A DNA stretch of 64,000 nucleotides from G963666935 sp963666935 (GCA_963666935.1 OY762936.1:248001-312000), one strand, 5' to 3'. Positions 52,462 to 60,742 are shown, counted from the first letter of the stretch. Made by a program: numbers and translations. Notes: generated from the letters alone by a model not told the origin.

Positions 52462-53808
52462 ATGATGAAAAGTACCAAGATCATAACCGTATCCCTGCTT
52501 GCAATCCTTGCAGCTTTATTTGCGTTCTGGGCGTTTTCCGGCGCCCGTTCGGGGGTGGAGCTGCTGGCGGGTGCGCTTTCCGCGGGCCTGCTCGGCCTAT
52601 GCATTCCGGGGCTCGTCACGGCGTTTTTCCAGCCGCCCGAGGCGCTTCCTGCGCAGGAACAACTGCGCGGTAGCCGGTTTGCGATTCGGCATCCTTGGGT
52701 GCGCATCGCCCTGTGGGTGCTTTTGCTGCACGCGGTGCTGTACGCTGCGGGCTATCTATTCGATCGCTATCAGAACGGCTATACCGGCGGCGTGCTGGAC
52801 ACATTGCAGAGGCTATGGCTGCGCACGGACTCCCCTAGCTATCTGGGCATCGCGGAGCATTGGTATGTGACGGAAGGGGATCCTCGCTTCCACATCGTGT
52901 TCTTCCCCCTCTACCCCGTCTTCATCGGGCTGTTCAATCTGATTTTCCACAATTCCTTCGCATCGGCCATGGTGGTTTCCAATCTCTTTGTCGTGGCGGG
53001 CGGAATTTTGATTTATGAGCTGGCGGCGGTGGATCATAGCCGCCGGGATGCTCTGTTTATCACCATGATCCTCATGGTGTTTCCGGGGGCGATTTTCCTG
53101 TGCGCGCCTATGACGGAAAGCCTGTTTTTGGCGCTAAGCTTGGGCTGCATGTTCTTTGTGCGAAAAAAGCAGTTTCTCCTGGCGGGGTGTTTTGGGGCGC
53201 TGGCCGCCTTCACCCGCTCTGTGGGGCTGCTTCTCGTGGTGCCGCTGGCGGTAGAGTTCGCTATGGAGCTGATTCATAAGCAAGGGCTTACCAAAAAGCA
53301 GATCGTTTTTCGGGCGCTTTCCATTTTAATTGTCCTCCTGGGCACCGGGGGCTATATCCTCATCAACTATCTGGTCACTGGCGACCCCTTCAAGTTTATG
53401 GAGTACCAGCGGGACCATTGGAGCCAGCGGTTCAGCCTGTTCTTTTCCACTTCCGCCTATCAACTCAATTACGCTCTTAACGCCTATGTGGACGGCGATG
53501 GCGCTATGCTGTGGGGCCTTTCCCTGCCCAACCTGCTTTGTGGGTTTGGTTCGCTGATCCTTGTTGCACTGAGCGCAAAAAAAATGCGGGCCTCTTATAC
53601 CGCATACTTTCTTGCCTATTTTGTGATGGCTACCGGGGTCACGTGGCTGTTGAGCGCTCCCCGGTACCTTGCGGTGTGCTTTCCGCTGGCTTTTGCCGGG
53701 GGTATCCTGTTTCGGCGCCGGGGCGGCCGGGTTGCCGCCGCAGCCGTTTCTTTCTGCCTAATGCTCCTTTATCTACGCATGTACGTGCTGGGTTTCCCCG
53801 TCTACTGA
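52462..53808 (+). CDS. Polytopic GT-C glycosyltransferase, PIG-V-like
   Basis: A 448-residue membrane protein with about ten helices. The motif RTDSPSYLGIAEHWY after the third helix, an acidic extracytoplasmic loop motif near a membrane edge, and FFPLYPVFIGL are typical of the PIG-V/mannosyltransferase-like GT-C families, which use polyprenyl-phosphate sugars. A late SAPRYLAVCFPL matches the conserved PxRY region of these enzymes. Substrate is not known; teichoic-type polymers or glycoproteins are possible. Its last bases overlap the stop of the convergent spoIID gene by seven bases. Start ATG 52462 could also be read from 52465. Confidence 0.75.
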   Translation: MMKSTKIITVSLLAILAALFAFWAFSGARSGVELLAGALSAGLLGLCIPGLVTAFFQPPEALPAQEQLRGSRFAIRHPWVRIALWVLLLHAVLYAAGYLFDRYQNGYTGGVLDTLQRLWLRTDSPSYLGIAEHWYVTEGDPRFHIVFFPLYPVFIGLFNLIFHNSFASAMVVSNLFVVAGGILIYELAAVDHSRRDALFITMILMVFPGAIFLCAPMTESLFLALSLGCMFFVRKKQFLLAGCFGALAAFTRSVGLLLVVPLAVEFAMELIHKQGLTKKQIVFRALSILIVLLGTGGYILINYLVTGDPFKFMEYQRDHWSQRFSLFFSTSAYQLNYALNAYVDGDGAMLWGLSLPNLLCGFGSLILVALSAKKMRASYTAYFLAYFVMATGVTWLLSAPRYLAVCFPLAFAGGILFRRRGGRVAAAAVSFCLMLLYLRMYVLGFPVY

Positions 53809-54872
53809 AGCGCAGTGATATCCATCAGTTCAATTCCTGTATAGTAATGCTCTAAAATCTCAACATAGTCGCTGCCGTCCAATGCCATGGCACGGGCGCC
53901 GTACTGGCTCATGCCCACCCCGTGGCCGTAACCGGTTGTGGTGAAGCGCACCGCTTCGCCGATTTCTACTGTAAAGTTGGCGCTGTTCAAGTCAAACAGC
54001 TTGCGAACTTCTTTGCCGCTGGCGGTGATCTTGCCCAGTCGGATCTTCTCTACCTGCCCGCTTTCGTAGCGGGAAAGCACCTCCACTTGCTTGGATAAAT
54101 TTTTTTCAGAAAGCTTTGCTTTGCGCCAATTTTTGTTGACTGTCTTGATGAAATCCGCAAGGGGCACCGTTTTTGTGCCCTGATATTTGGATGCATATTC
54201 TTCCCCGGGGCTGTCCACTCCCACCAGATAAGGTTCTGCCGTGGAAAACACGTTCTGGGCATCCTCAGTGCGACCGCCGGCGACGGAATGGTACAGGGCT
54301 TCGATGGGTGCGTCGTGATAGACGGCGATCAGGTTGTTTGTATCCTCGACAGCGCAGGCAATTTTATCGAAGTAAACCTTGGCGTCCGTACCCCATTTTG
54401 CATTAAGCTGGTCTTTGCACTTGTATGCCTGGCAGCAGGCGCTGTCCGTGCAGATGTCCGCGCCGCCTTTGCCGCAGGGAGAGCCACCGTATGCCTCCAT
54501 ATGCCGCACGGCATAGGTGCGGGCGGCCACGGCTTGGGCCTTGAGGGCCTCCAGCGGAAAAGACGCAGGCATCTCCGCCGCCACCACGCCCTCCAAATAT
54601 TCGGTGAGAGACATGGTTTCCACCCGGTTTTTATCCTCGTTATAGATGCGTATGGTGAGATCTGCCTCCGTTTGGTGACGACGTGTCTGGCGGGACAGGA
54701 CACAGCCCCGCATCGCCAGTACCAGAAGGCAAAGGAAGCCCACCAGCAGCGCCGCGGCTAAAATCAGCCGCGGTTCAAAGCGCAGAAAACCGGTTTTGCG
54801 GCCCATATTGTATTTGTGTCTATATCTTTTCATACCGAAACATTTTATGCCCCGGCAGAGATGAAAATTCAT
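53802..54872 (-). CDS. spoIID: Stage II sporulation protein D (SpoIID lytic transglycosylase)
   Basis: Membrane-anchored peptidoglycan hydrolase of the DMP complex required for engulfment. It has up to 356 residues, with an N-terminal membrane helix (about 36-54). The catalytic Glu is in VVAAEMPASFPLEALKAQAVAARTYA (parts AAEMP and AQAVAARTYA). The zinc/cysteine site reads CTDSACCQAY (the usual TDSxHCQ with Cys for His), followed by SVAGGRTEDAQNVF and GYGHGVGMSQYGA. The start at 54872 has AGGGGAACC upstream; MKRYRHKY at 54833 is an alternative. It lies about 17 kb right of dnaA while the SpoIIQ-like gene is at 2 kb, left of oriC. Confidence 0.92.
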   Translation of the reverse strand: MNFHLCRGIKCFGMKRYRHKYNMGRKTGFLRFEPRLILAAALLVGFLCLLVLAMRGCVLSRQTRRHQTEADLTIRIYNEDKNRVETMSLTEYLEGVVAAEMPASFPLEALKAQAVAARTYAVRHMEAYGGSPCGKGGADICTDSACCQAYKCKDQLNAKWGTDAKVYFDKIACAVEDTNNLIAVYHDAPIEALYHSVAGGRTEDAQNVFSTAEPYLVGVDSPGEEYASKYQGTKTVPLADFIKTVNKNWRKAKLSEKNLSKQVEVLSRYESGQVEKIRLGKITASGKEVRKLFDLNSANFTVEIGEAVRFTTTGYGHGVGMSQYGARAMALDGSDYVEILEHYYTGIELMDITALQ

Positions 54873-54948
54873 TGCGGTTCCCCTATTTCTGTTTTATACT
54901 GAAAATGAAGCATTTTGTCGAATACTGCAATATTTAAGGAGGTTTTCC

Positions 54949-55518
54949 ATGGCGCAGAACAAAGAAGCGCTGCGGGCGCTGATGCGGCAGTATATCAGGT
55001 CGGTTTATTCTAGGGCTCTGGAGAAAACTGGCACGCAGGAAAATGCCATGATTGTGACGAAACGCACCATGAGCCTGATGGCCCGGGCGGCGGAAACAGG
55101 CATGGCCATCGACGAGGCGCTTGTGCTACGTATGGCGGACGATTTCTGTGCGGATTTGATTTCGGCAGAGCGGCCGGAACCGGCGCTACAGCCGGCGTCT
55201 ACGGCAGAGCGATCCCAGCCGCAGCCAAACCCCACGAATACAGACGAAAGGCAGATTCCGCCCACGAAAGAGCGGTATCAGGTAAAACCGATTCCCGACC
55301 TTTTTGACGAAGAGGAGGAAGATGATGACATTTCAGAAGAGGAAGAAGTAGCGCATGGGGGTGTGGGCACCGTGTTGGTGATCATGTTTCTGTCCCTCCT
55401 TATCGTGGCCCAGATCGTGGCACTCTGTGTCATTCTCATCAGCCGCGGGATTCTCCACCTTCCGGGGATACCATTCCTAAACGATTTTGCAAATTGGTTT
55501 CAACGCACATATTTATAA
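54949..55518 (+). CDS. Single-pass membrane protein of unknown function
   Basis: A 189-residue protein I do not recognise. Residues 1-75 are helical and soluble (ALRALMRQYIRSVYSRAL, SLMARAAETGMAIDEAL). Residues 76-140 are Pro/Gln/Glu-rich and acidic (DLFDEEEEDDDISEEEE). One strong membrane helix spans about 143-165 (VLVIMFLSLLIVAQIVALCVI), with a short C-terminal tail. A perfect AAGGAGG ribosome site and codon use like its neighbours support real coding. It is divergent from spoIID and 110 bases upstream of nfeD, possibly in the same transcript. Confidence 0.6.
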   Translation: MAQNKEALRALMRQYIRSVYSRALEKTGTQENAMIVTKRTMSLMARAAETGMAIDEALVLRMADDFCADLISAERPEPALQPASTAERSQPQPNPTNTDERQIPPTKERYQVKPIPDLFDEEEEDDDISEEEEVAHGGVGTVLVIMFLSLLIVAQIVALCVILISRGILHLPGIPFLNDFANWFQRTYL

Positions 55519-55628
55519 CTTCAATGCCTGATCATCGGTTTTCCCAGATTAAGACACATTGTTTTTTAGGTTCTGTGATATAATGACCGTAGAATCCCAT
55601 CTATAATTAACAAAAAGGAGACTGGCAT

Positions 55629-56126
55629 ATGGTGGAACAATACGTCCTAGGCTGGAGTGCACCCGCGGTAATCTGCTTGATGGTAGGGCTGGCGCTCATG
55701 ATCTATGAGATGTTCACTCCGGGGATGGGCATTCCGGGGCTGTTGGGTGCGTTGGCACTACTGGCGGCAGTGATTCTTCGGGCAGACTCCCTGACCAATG
55801 CGCTCATTACGCTGGTGCTCATTGTGGTACCGCTGATGATTGCTGCGGGAATCATCTTCCGCTCCTTTTCCAAAGGAGCGCTATCACGATCCAAAATCGT
55901 GCTTCACGATGCCATAAACGACAAGTCCACGTCCTTGGGAGAAAAGGAAATGCAGGCGCTGGTGGGCAAGGAAGGCGTGTGCGTAACTGCGCTGCATCCC
56001 GCAGGCAATGCAGATTTTGACGAGCGGCGGCTGGACGTGGTCAGCGAGGGCGGTTTTGTAGGAAAAGGAAGCCGGGTACGCATTGTGCGCATCGACGGTG
56101 TGAAAATCATGGTACGGGAAATCTGA
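55629..56126 (+). CDS. NfeD-like membrane protein
   Basis: A 165-residue protein of the short NfeD family, partner of flotillin-like proteins. Three to four helices occupy residues 10-95 with the landmark MIYEMFTPGMGIPGLLG. The C-terminal soluble domain (about 105-165) has the OB-fold pattern LVGKEGVCVTALHPAGNADFDERRLDVVSEG (landmarks GKEGVCVT and GSRVRIVRIDG) and ends in GVKIMVREI. AAAAGGAG precedes the start. floA follows after 43 bases, the usual arrangement. TATAAT at 55579 is a probable -10 box. Confidence 0.88.
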   Translation: MVEQYVLGWSAPAVICLMVGLALMIYEMFTPGMGIPGLLGALALLAAVILRADSLTNALITLVLIVVPLMIAAGIIFRSFSKGALSRSKIVLHDAINDKSTSLGEKEMQALVGKEGVCVTALHPAGNADFDERRLDVVSEGGFVGKGSRVRIVRIDGVKIMVREI

Positions 56127-56169
56127 TTCCGTGCCTTTTTAAAATGTGACAAATTGAGAGGAGTTTACT

Positions 56170-57147
56170 ATGGAACTTATTTATGTACTGATGATCATTG
56201 TTGCGGCGATCATATTTCTCGCCATCTTCTTTAGCTTTGTGCCTATCGGCCTGTGGATTTCCGCAATTGCCAGCGGCGTCAAGGTGGGCATCTTTCAGCT
56301 GGTGGCGATGCGCATTCGTAAGGTGATCCCCTCCCGGATCATCAACCCTATGATCAAGGCTACCAAAGCAGGCCTGAGCATTCCCCTGAACAAACTGGAG
56401 GCGCACTACTTGGCGGGCGGCAACGTGGATCGGGTGGCTAACGCCCTGATCGCGGCTCAACGCGCTGGCATTCCCCTGGACTTTGAGCGGGCCTGCGCCA
56501 TCGATCTGGCAGGCCGAGACGTGCTCACTGCCGTGCAGATGAGCGTCAACCCCAAGGTGATTGAAACCCCCATTATCGCGGCCATCGCCAAGAACGGCAT
56601 TGAGCTTCGGGTCAAAGCCCGGGTCACCGTTCGTGCAAATATCGACAGGCTGGTGGGCGGCGCGGGAGAAGAAACTATCATCGCCCGTATCGGTGAGGGC
56701 ATTGTCACCACCGTAGGCTCTTCATTGACCCATAAGGACGTGCTGGAAAATCCGGATTTGATTTCCCGGACCGTGCTCAACAAGGGCCTGGATGCCGGCA
56801 CTGCCTTTGAGATCCTCTCCATTGACATCGCGGATGTGGACGTGGGCCGCAACATCGGCGCCCAACTCCAGACCGACCAGGCGGAAGCGGATAAGCGGAT
56901 CGCCCAGGCCAAGGCCGAAGAGCGCAGAGCCATGGCCGTGGCCCAGGAGCAGGAGAACAAGGCGGAGGCCCAAGGCGCGCGCGCCCGGGTCATCGAGGCG
57001 GAGGCTGAGGTTCCCAAGGCCATCGCCGAGGCTTTCCGCAGCGGAAGACTGGGCGTCATGGATTACTATAATATGAAGAATGTGATGTCGGATACCCACA
57101 TGCGGGAATCCATTGCGGGCGAATCCGAGCAGCCTGCCAATAAATAA
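56170..57147 (+). CDS. floA: Flotillin-like protein FloA
   Basis: Membrane scaffold protein of lipid microdomains, 325 residues. An N-terminal membrane hairpin (about 4-45) precedes an SPFH/PHB domain (MSVNPKVIETPIIAAIAKNGIELRVKARVTVRANIDRLVGGAGEETI region; landmarks VTVRANIDRLVGG and IARIGEGIV). A coiled coil rich in Glu/Ala follows (ERRAMAVAQEQENKAEAQ). The sequence follows B. subtilis FloA (YqfA) closely. AGAGGAG lies upstream. It sits between nfeD and a repeat-bearing small membrane protein that starts 12 bases later. Confidence 0.95.
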   Translation: MELIYVLMIIVAAIIFLAIFFSFVPIGLWISAIASGVKVGIFQLVAMRIRKVIPSRIINPMIKATKAGLSIPLNKLEAHYLAGGNVDRVANALIAAQRAGIPLDFERACAIDLAGRDVLTAVQMSVNPKVIETPIIAAIAKNGIELRVKARVTVRANIDRLVGGAGEETIIARIGEGIVTTVGSSLTHKDVLENPDLISRTVLNKGLDAGTAFEILSIDIADVDVGRNIGAQLQTDQAEADKRIAQAKAEERRAMAVAQEQENKAEAQGARARVIEAEAEVPKAIAEAFRSGRLGVMDYYNMKNVMSDTHMRESIAGESEQPANK

Positions 57148-57159
57148 AGGAGAATCGGC

Positions 57160-57867
57160 ATGAGCAACGTATTTGTCGTTCTTGCCATAGTGACGATCTT
57201 TATCGTAAGAGGCGTCGTGGCGGAAAAAAAGAGAACTGAAGAGGCGCGGCGCAAGGCTGCTGCCCAAGGGGCGACGGGTCATCAGCCTGCCTATTCTCCC
57301 CCTGCCCGTACTTCCGCTCCGGTTGCTCGCACTTCCGATTCGGGTGCGCATCCGGTGAAACCCGTCGAATGGGATGCCTATGGAAATCCGATAAAGCCCT
57401 CTACCCGTCCGGCAGCCGCACAGCGGCCTGCCGAGTCCGCATCTGGGAGCATGGTGTATACTTCCCCAGAGGGCGTGGGATCGCAGGAAGGAACGTCCCC
57501 CTATGCGCGGCCGAAGGCGGCCCAGTGGTCCGCCTATACCCCCCTTGCGCAGGCTTACGATTCGGACACCACTTCAAAACCCTCCCAACGGGATGCCTAT
57601 GGGAATCCGATAAAGCCCTCTACCCGTTCGGCAGCCGCACAGCGGCCTGCCGAGTCCGCATCTGGGAGCATGGTGTATATTTCCCCAGAGGGCGTGGGAT
57701 CGCAGGAAGGAATGTCCTCCTATGCGCGGCCGAAGGCACCCCCTGCGACGTCAGGGAATCAGCCGTCGGCGCAGCATCATTTCCGTTACGCCCTGAATCG
57801 CGCGAACGCTCGGCAAGCGCTGATCTACAGCGAAATTCTGGGAAAGCCCAAGGCACTGCGGCGCTAA
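57160..57867 (+). CDS. FloA-operon membrane protein with long internal repeats
   Basis: A 235-residue protein not recognised by name. One N-terminal helix (2-18, NVFVVLAIVTIFIVRGV) is followed by a basic segment (EKKRTEEARRKAA), suggesting a membrane anchor with a cytoplasmic body. Residues about 72-195 are two nearly identical 73-residue units (AYGNPIKPSTRxAAAQRPAE and MVYxSPEGVGSQEG landmarks), low complexity and probably disordered. The C-terminus ARQALIYSEILGKPKALRR is a distinct basic motif. GGAG lies eight bases before the start. Position directly after floA suggests a microdomain client or regulator; that is inference. Confidence 0.65.
   Translation: MSNVFVVLAIVTIFIVRGVVAEKKRTEEARRKAAAQGATGHQPAYSPPARTSAPVARTSDSGAHPVKPVEWDAYGNPIKPSTRPAAAQRPAESASGSMVYTSPEGVGSQEGTSPYARPKAAQWSAYTPLAQAYDSDTTSKPSQRDAYGNPIKPSTRSAAAQRPAESASGSMVYISPEGVGSQEGMSSYARPKAPPATSGNQPSAQHHFRYALNRANARQALIYSEILGKPKALRR
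57373..57738 (+). repeat. 219-base direct repeat in the gene after floA
   Basis: A segment of about 146 bases beginning GATGCCTATGG recurs with an offset of 219 bases (57373 and 57592). Only a few substitutions separate the copies, including silent ones, so the duplication is recent. Confidence 0.85.
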
Positions 57868-57910
57868 GGGTAACAAAGCGCTGCCGCAGGGCCGGATCTC
57901 TAATGATTTA

Positions 57911-57945
57911 AAAAAACGGCACAGCTATCTGCTGTGCCGTTTTTA
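57911..57945 (+). terminator. Terminator of the nfeD-floA operon
   Basis: AAAAACGGCACAGC and GCTGTGCCGTTTTT, a strong stem with A and T runs on both sides, 45 bases past the last stop. The following 150 bases are AT-rich and hold the next promoter. Confidence 0.88.
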
Positions 57946-58097
57946 TCTGCCAAAAAACTAAATTAGAAAATGACAATGCTGTGAAAATATTGAAATATAT
58001 TCACGCTAAATAATGTCGAGTTTTATCTAATATAATGAAACTCATACCAAGAAAACCAGATAAATAGGCGTTTTTGCATCAATTCCAAAACTTGTAT

Positions 58098-58125
58098 TTG
58101 AAAAAAAGAACAAAATAAATATAAT
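58098..58125 (+). promoter_or_regulatory. Promoter of the LysM-CAP gene
   Basis: TTGAAA and TATAAT with 16-base spacing, 33 bases before the start codon. Confidence 0.7.
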
Positions 58126-58158
58126 TTGGCTAGAATATTAGAGAAGGAGGTCTTTGAA

Positions 58159-58767
58159 ATGAAAAAAAGACGCAAATTCATTGCAATCGTGATGGGATTG
58201 CTGTGTGCTGGTTCACTTACGTTTGCCAACGCGGCATCTGCCTATACCGTGGTATCCGGGGATACGATGTGGAAAATCGCGGTCAAATATAAGGTGGGTG
58301 TGAGTGAAATCATCTCCGCCAATCCGCAGATCAAGAATCCAGACCTCATCTATCCGGGCCAGGTGCTACAGATCCCCACGGCCGATACAACCGTTAGCTC
58401 ATATGAGAAAGAGGTTGTAAGGCTGGTCAATGAGATCCGCGCGAAAAACGGGCTGAAGCCCCTTACGGAAAACTGGGAACTTTCCCGCGTGGCCCGGTAT
58501 AAGGCGCAGGATATGCATGACAAAAAATATTTCAGTCATACCAGCCCAACCTATGGCTCTCCGTTTACCATGATTAAGAACTTCGGCATTTCCTATCGGA
58601 CGGCTGGCGAGAATATCGCTATGGGCTACAAAACCCCTCAGGCGGTTGTGGACGGCTGGATGAACTCCGCCGGACATAGAGCGAACATCCTCAATGCCAA
58701 CTATACGCAGATCGGAGTCGGGTACGTCCCAAGCGGCAGCTATTGGTCCCAGATGTTCATTGGATAA
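58159..58767 (+). CDS. Secreted LysM and CAP (SCP/YkwD-like) domain protein
   Basis: A 202-residue exported protein. The start at 58159 (MKKRRKF) follows AAGGAGGTC; a longer frame begins in the promoter. The signal peptide (about 1-27) ends in ASA. A LysM domain (28-72) reads YTVVSGDTMWKIAVKYKVGVSEI...LIYPGQVLQIP (landmarks SGDTMWKIA and PGQVLQIP) and should bind peptidoglycan. The CAP domain (about 83-202) has VVRLVNEIRAKNGLKPL, the HTSP motif, GENIAMGY and SAGHRANILN with the conserved His and Glu. This architecture occurs in spore-coat or surface proteins such as SafA/YkwD relatives. The exact function is unknown. Confidence 0.88.
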   Translation: MKKRRKFIAIVMGLLCAGSLTFANAASAYTVVSGDTMWKIAVKYKVGVSEIISANPQIKNPDLIYPGQVLQIPTADTTVSSYEKEVVRLVNEIRAKNGLKPLTENWELSRVARYKAQDMHDKKYFSHTSPTYGSPFTMIKNFGISYRTAGENIAMGYKTPQAVVDGWMNSAGHRANILNANYTQIGVGYVPSGSYWSQMFIG

Positions 58768-58802
58768 AGAACGATTGCAAACAACCGCATATGCATGCGG
58801 CA

Positions 58803-58842
58803 AAAAAGCGGCATAGCCAAAAGGCTGTGCCGCTTTTGTAGC
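58803..58842. terminator. Bidirectional terminator between the CAP gene and tetR
   Basis: AAAAGCGGCATAGCC, AAAA, GGCTGTGCCGCTTTT, with A run left and T run right. It serves both converging genes. Confidence 0.85.
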
Positions 58843-58847
58843 GTACT

Positions 58848-59423
58848 TTATGCCAGATCAAATTCCCGGTCGATAGAATAAGCGACAATCCGCATGTTTT
58901 CAGGGGAATACGCCATCTCACCGTTGTCGAACATCAGCGCCGCGCCATAGAGCAGGGACCGCACAACATAGATCTTCCGCATTCTGATCTCTTTGGGCAT
59001 GTTGACTTCATCGCAGTATTTTGTAATCAGTTCGGCGGAAAGCTTACTGAGCTGGCCCCGTAGCCTAGAGTATCTTTTATCGAATTCCTCATCCTTCTGC
59101 ATGATCACGGAGCGAAAATACGGATTTTCAACTAAAAAACGGATGTATTCTAGGCTGATCTCAATGATCTGCTTTCTGGTGGAAGTGGGCGTCCTCGCAA
59201 GAACCATCGTTTGACGCTCTGCCCACCGTGTATTGACATACTTTATAATGGACGCGACGAAGCCCTGTTTATCTTTGAAGTGCTTATAAGGCGCGGCGCA
59301 GGAAACGCCGCACTTGTTGGCAATTCTCCGGACAGAAAAATTTGGATACCCATATTCGTTGAGCTCTTCTAGTCCGGCAATGATTAGATGATCCTGTAAA
59401 CTCGTCTGAGGTTGATTTTCCAT
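58848..59423 (-). CDS. TetR-family transcriptional regulator
   Basis: A regulator of 191 residues from MENQPQTSL at 59423 (GAGGGTG upstream; a 15-codon longer frame exists). The N-terminal HTH is typical: LIIAGLEELNEYGYPNFSVRRIANKCGVSCAAPYKHFKDKQGF in parts (YPNFSVRRIA, GVSCAAPYKHFKDK). The C-terminal ligand domain has no family signature I recognise. Its target is unknown. Adjacent birA, degV and fab genes make fatty acid or biotin metabolism plausible (inference). Confidence 0.85.
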   Translation of the reverse strand: MENQPQTSLQDHLIIAGLEELNEYGYPNFSVRRIANKCGVSCAAPYKHFKDKQGFVASIIKYVNTRWAERQTMVLARTPTSTRKQIIEISLEYIRFLVENPYFRSVIMQKDEEFDKRYSRLRGQLSKLSAELITKYCDEVNMPKEIRMRKIYVVRSLLYGAALMFDNGEMAYSPENMRIVAYSIDREFDLA

Positions 59424-59493
59424 AAATATGCTCGCACCCTCTAAAAAATTCCAAGATAAGGGATCCATGAATGACTGTATAAAGACTGGTTTG

Positions 59494-59522
59494 ATTTTAT
59501 ATGATTTTTATTTCACTGTCAA
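59494..59522 (-). promoter_or_regulatory. Promoter of tetR
   Basis: Minus strand TTGACA and TAAAAT separated by 17 bases, 71 bases before the tetR start. Nearby TTTGACTAATC and GGTCAAATTGACAGT include short inverted GTCAA/TTGAC units that could be an operator. Confidence 0.7.
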
Positions 59523-59580
59523 TTTGACCGCGTGGATTAGTCAAAAAGATCCCAAAATAGATAAATTAATACATACTGAG

Positions 59581-60555
59581 CTATAGCCGTATACTCACTT
59601 CGCCTGCCAACAGGGTTTTTTCCTCCCCTGAGTCCAAGCGCACAACCAAACCGCAGTGATCATCGATTCTTAACGCGTAAGCTTCCCGCTGGGAACCGCC
59701 CGGCTCAAGAATGCGGATCTTTCGCATTATGGTATTGGAACGAGCGCGGTATTCCGAAACAAACCCGCGGGACTCAATGTTTTCGTAATAATCGCTGAAC
59801 CGGTCCAGGATATCGGCGGCCAAGCGGCTGCGTGTATCGGGCGGACACCCTTGCGGGAACAGGGCGCCGGCGATGTTTTGCAGATTTTCGGGAAGCCCGC
59901 TTTCCGGCGGGCGAACGTTGATTCCGATTCCCAGCACAACATATTGCAGACGCATATTTTCTAAGTCCATGGCGCCCTCGGCCAAAATGCCGCAGATTTT
60001 TTGATCATCCATATAGATGTCATTTACCCATTTGATGTCCGCCCTTCTTGCGGAAATCGCTTCCGTGGCTTCGGCAACGGCAACCGCTGCGGCTGCCGTG
60101 ATAAGCAGCGGCGCCTTGGGGTCAGAAAACTGAGGACGAAGAAGAATGCTCATATAAAGGCCGGTGCCGCAGGGAGAAAAAAAGTCCCGTCCGAACCTTC
60201 CGTAGCCCTGAGTCTGGCTATCCGCAACGATCACAAGCCCATGCGCGGCGCCGCGTACGGCGGCCTCCTTTGTGGCGATGTTTGTGGAAGCGAGGGACGG
60301 GTATACTTCGAGCCTGTAATTCTCGGTCGTAAGGAATTTTTCAATGCTCTGCGGAGAAAGAATGTCTCTGCTCTCTCGGAGCAGGTAGCCTTTGCGTGGG
60401 GCGGATTCAATATTGTGACCGATGCTTCTTAGCGAGCGTACCGCCTTGCTGACTGCGTTTCTGCTCACGCCAAGCTGCTTCCCGAGGGCCTCTCCGGAAA
60501 CGTATTTTCCCTCGCTGCTCAGGAGGTTTTTCATGATTTTATCTCTTATATGCAT
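59581..60555 (-). CDS. birA: Biotin--protein ligase / biotin operon repressor BirA
   Basis: Attaches biotin to the carboxyl carrier of acetyl-CoA carboxylase and, with its N-terminal winged helix, represses transcription. The start MHIRDKIMKNLL at 60555 has AGGGTGAC upstream; 324 residues. The HTH (about 5-60) shows GEALGKQLGVSRNAVSKAVRSL. The ligase core has GYGRFGRDFFSPCGTGLYMS (the biotinyl-AMP loop, family GRGRxGRxWxSP), the catalytic KWVNDIYMDDQKICGIL and the GIGINV strand. A C-terminal SH3-like cap ends in LAGEVSIRL. Location beside fatty acid synthesis genes fits the role of biotin in malonyl-CoA formation. Confidence 0.93.
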   Translation of the reverse strand: MHIRDKIMKNLLSSEGKYVSGEALGKQLGVSRNAVSKAVRSLRSIGHNIESAPRKGYLLRESRDILSPQSIEKFLTTENYRLEVYPSLASTNIATKEAAVRGAAHGLVIVADSQTQGYGRFGRDFFSPCGTGLYMSILLRPQFSDPKAPLLITAAAAVAVAEATEAISARRADIKWVNDIYMDDQKICGILAEGAMDLENMRLQYVVLGIGINVRPPESGLPENLQNIAGALFPQGCPPDTRSRLAADILDRFSDYYENIESRGFVSEYRARSNTIMRKIRILEPGGSQREAYALRIDDHCGLVVRLDSGEEKTLLAGEVSIRL

Positions 60556-60573
60556 TGCTGTCACCCTAGCAGA

Positions 60574-60628
60574 ATTATAAATGCAAAACACCGAATTGTC
60601 AACCAGATGTAAACAAAAGGGTTACAAT
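60574..60628 (-). promoter_or_regulatory. birA promoter with overlapping BirA-like operator
   Basis: On the minus strand there is a perfect sigma-A promoter, TTGACA (60597-60602) and TATAAT (60574-60579) with 17-base spacing. On the plus strand TTGTCAACC (60596-60604) and GGTTACAA (60620-60627) are inverted half-sites 15 bases apart, similar to the Firmicutes BirA pattern TTGTAAACC-N15-GGTTTACAA but with mismatches. They overlap the -35 element, which would fit autoregulation. An inner TGTAAAC/GGTTACA pair is also present. Confidence 0.55.
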
Positions 60629-60654
60629 AAGGATGTGAATCTTTATGAATAGCA

Positions 60655-60720
60655 TTGACATATGTGGGGAAAAGCGATAAAATCTCTTCAGCTGTCAACG
60701 ATAAGTTATCAGTGATAACT
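60655..60720 (+). promoter_or_regulatory. degV promoter followed by a perfect palindrome
   Basis: TTGACA (60655) and TAAAAT (60678) with 17-base spacing form a strong promoter. Twenty bases on, AGTTATCA-G-TGATAACT (60704-60720) is a perfect 17-base palindrome just before the ribosome site, in the position of a repressor operator. The nearby TetR protein is an obvious candidate to test. Confidence 0.7.
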
Positions 60721-60742
60721 AAAAATGGGGAGGTGAATGCAC

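Noticed and set aside
57369..57911. 180-codon frame overlapping the gene after floA
   Set aside because: An alternative frame kept open by the duplicated segment. The other frame has the ribosome site, membrane helix and correct spacing to floA.
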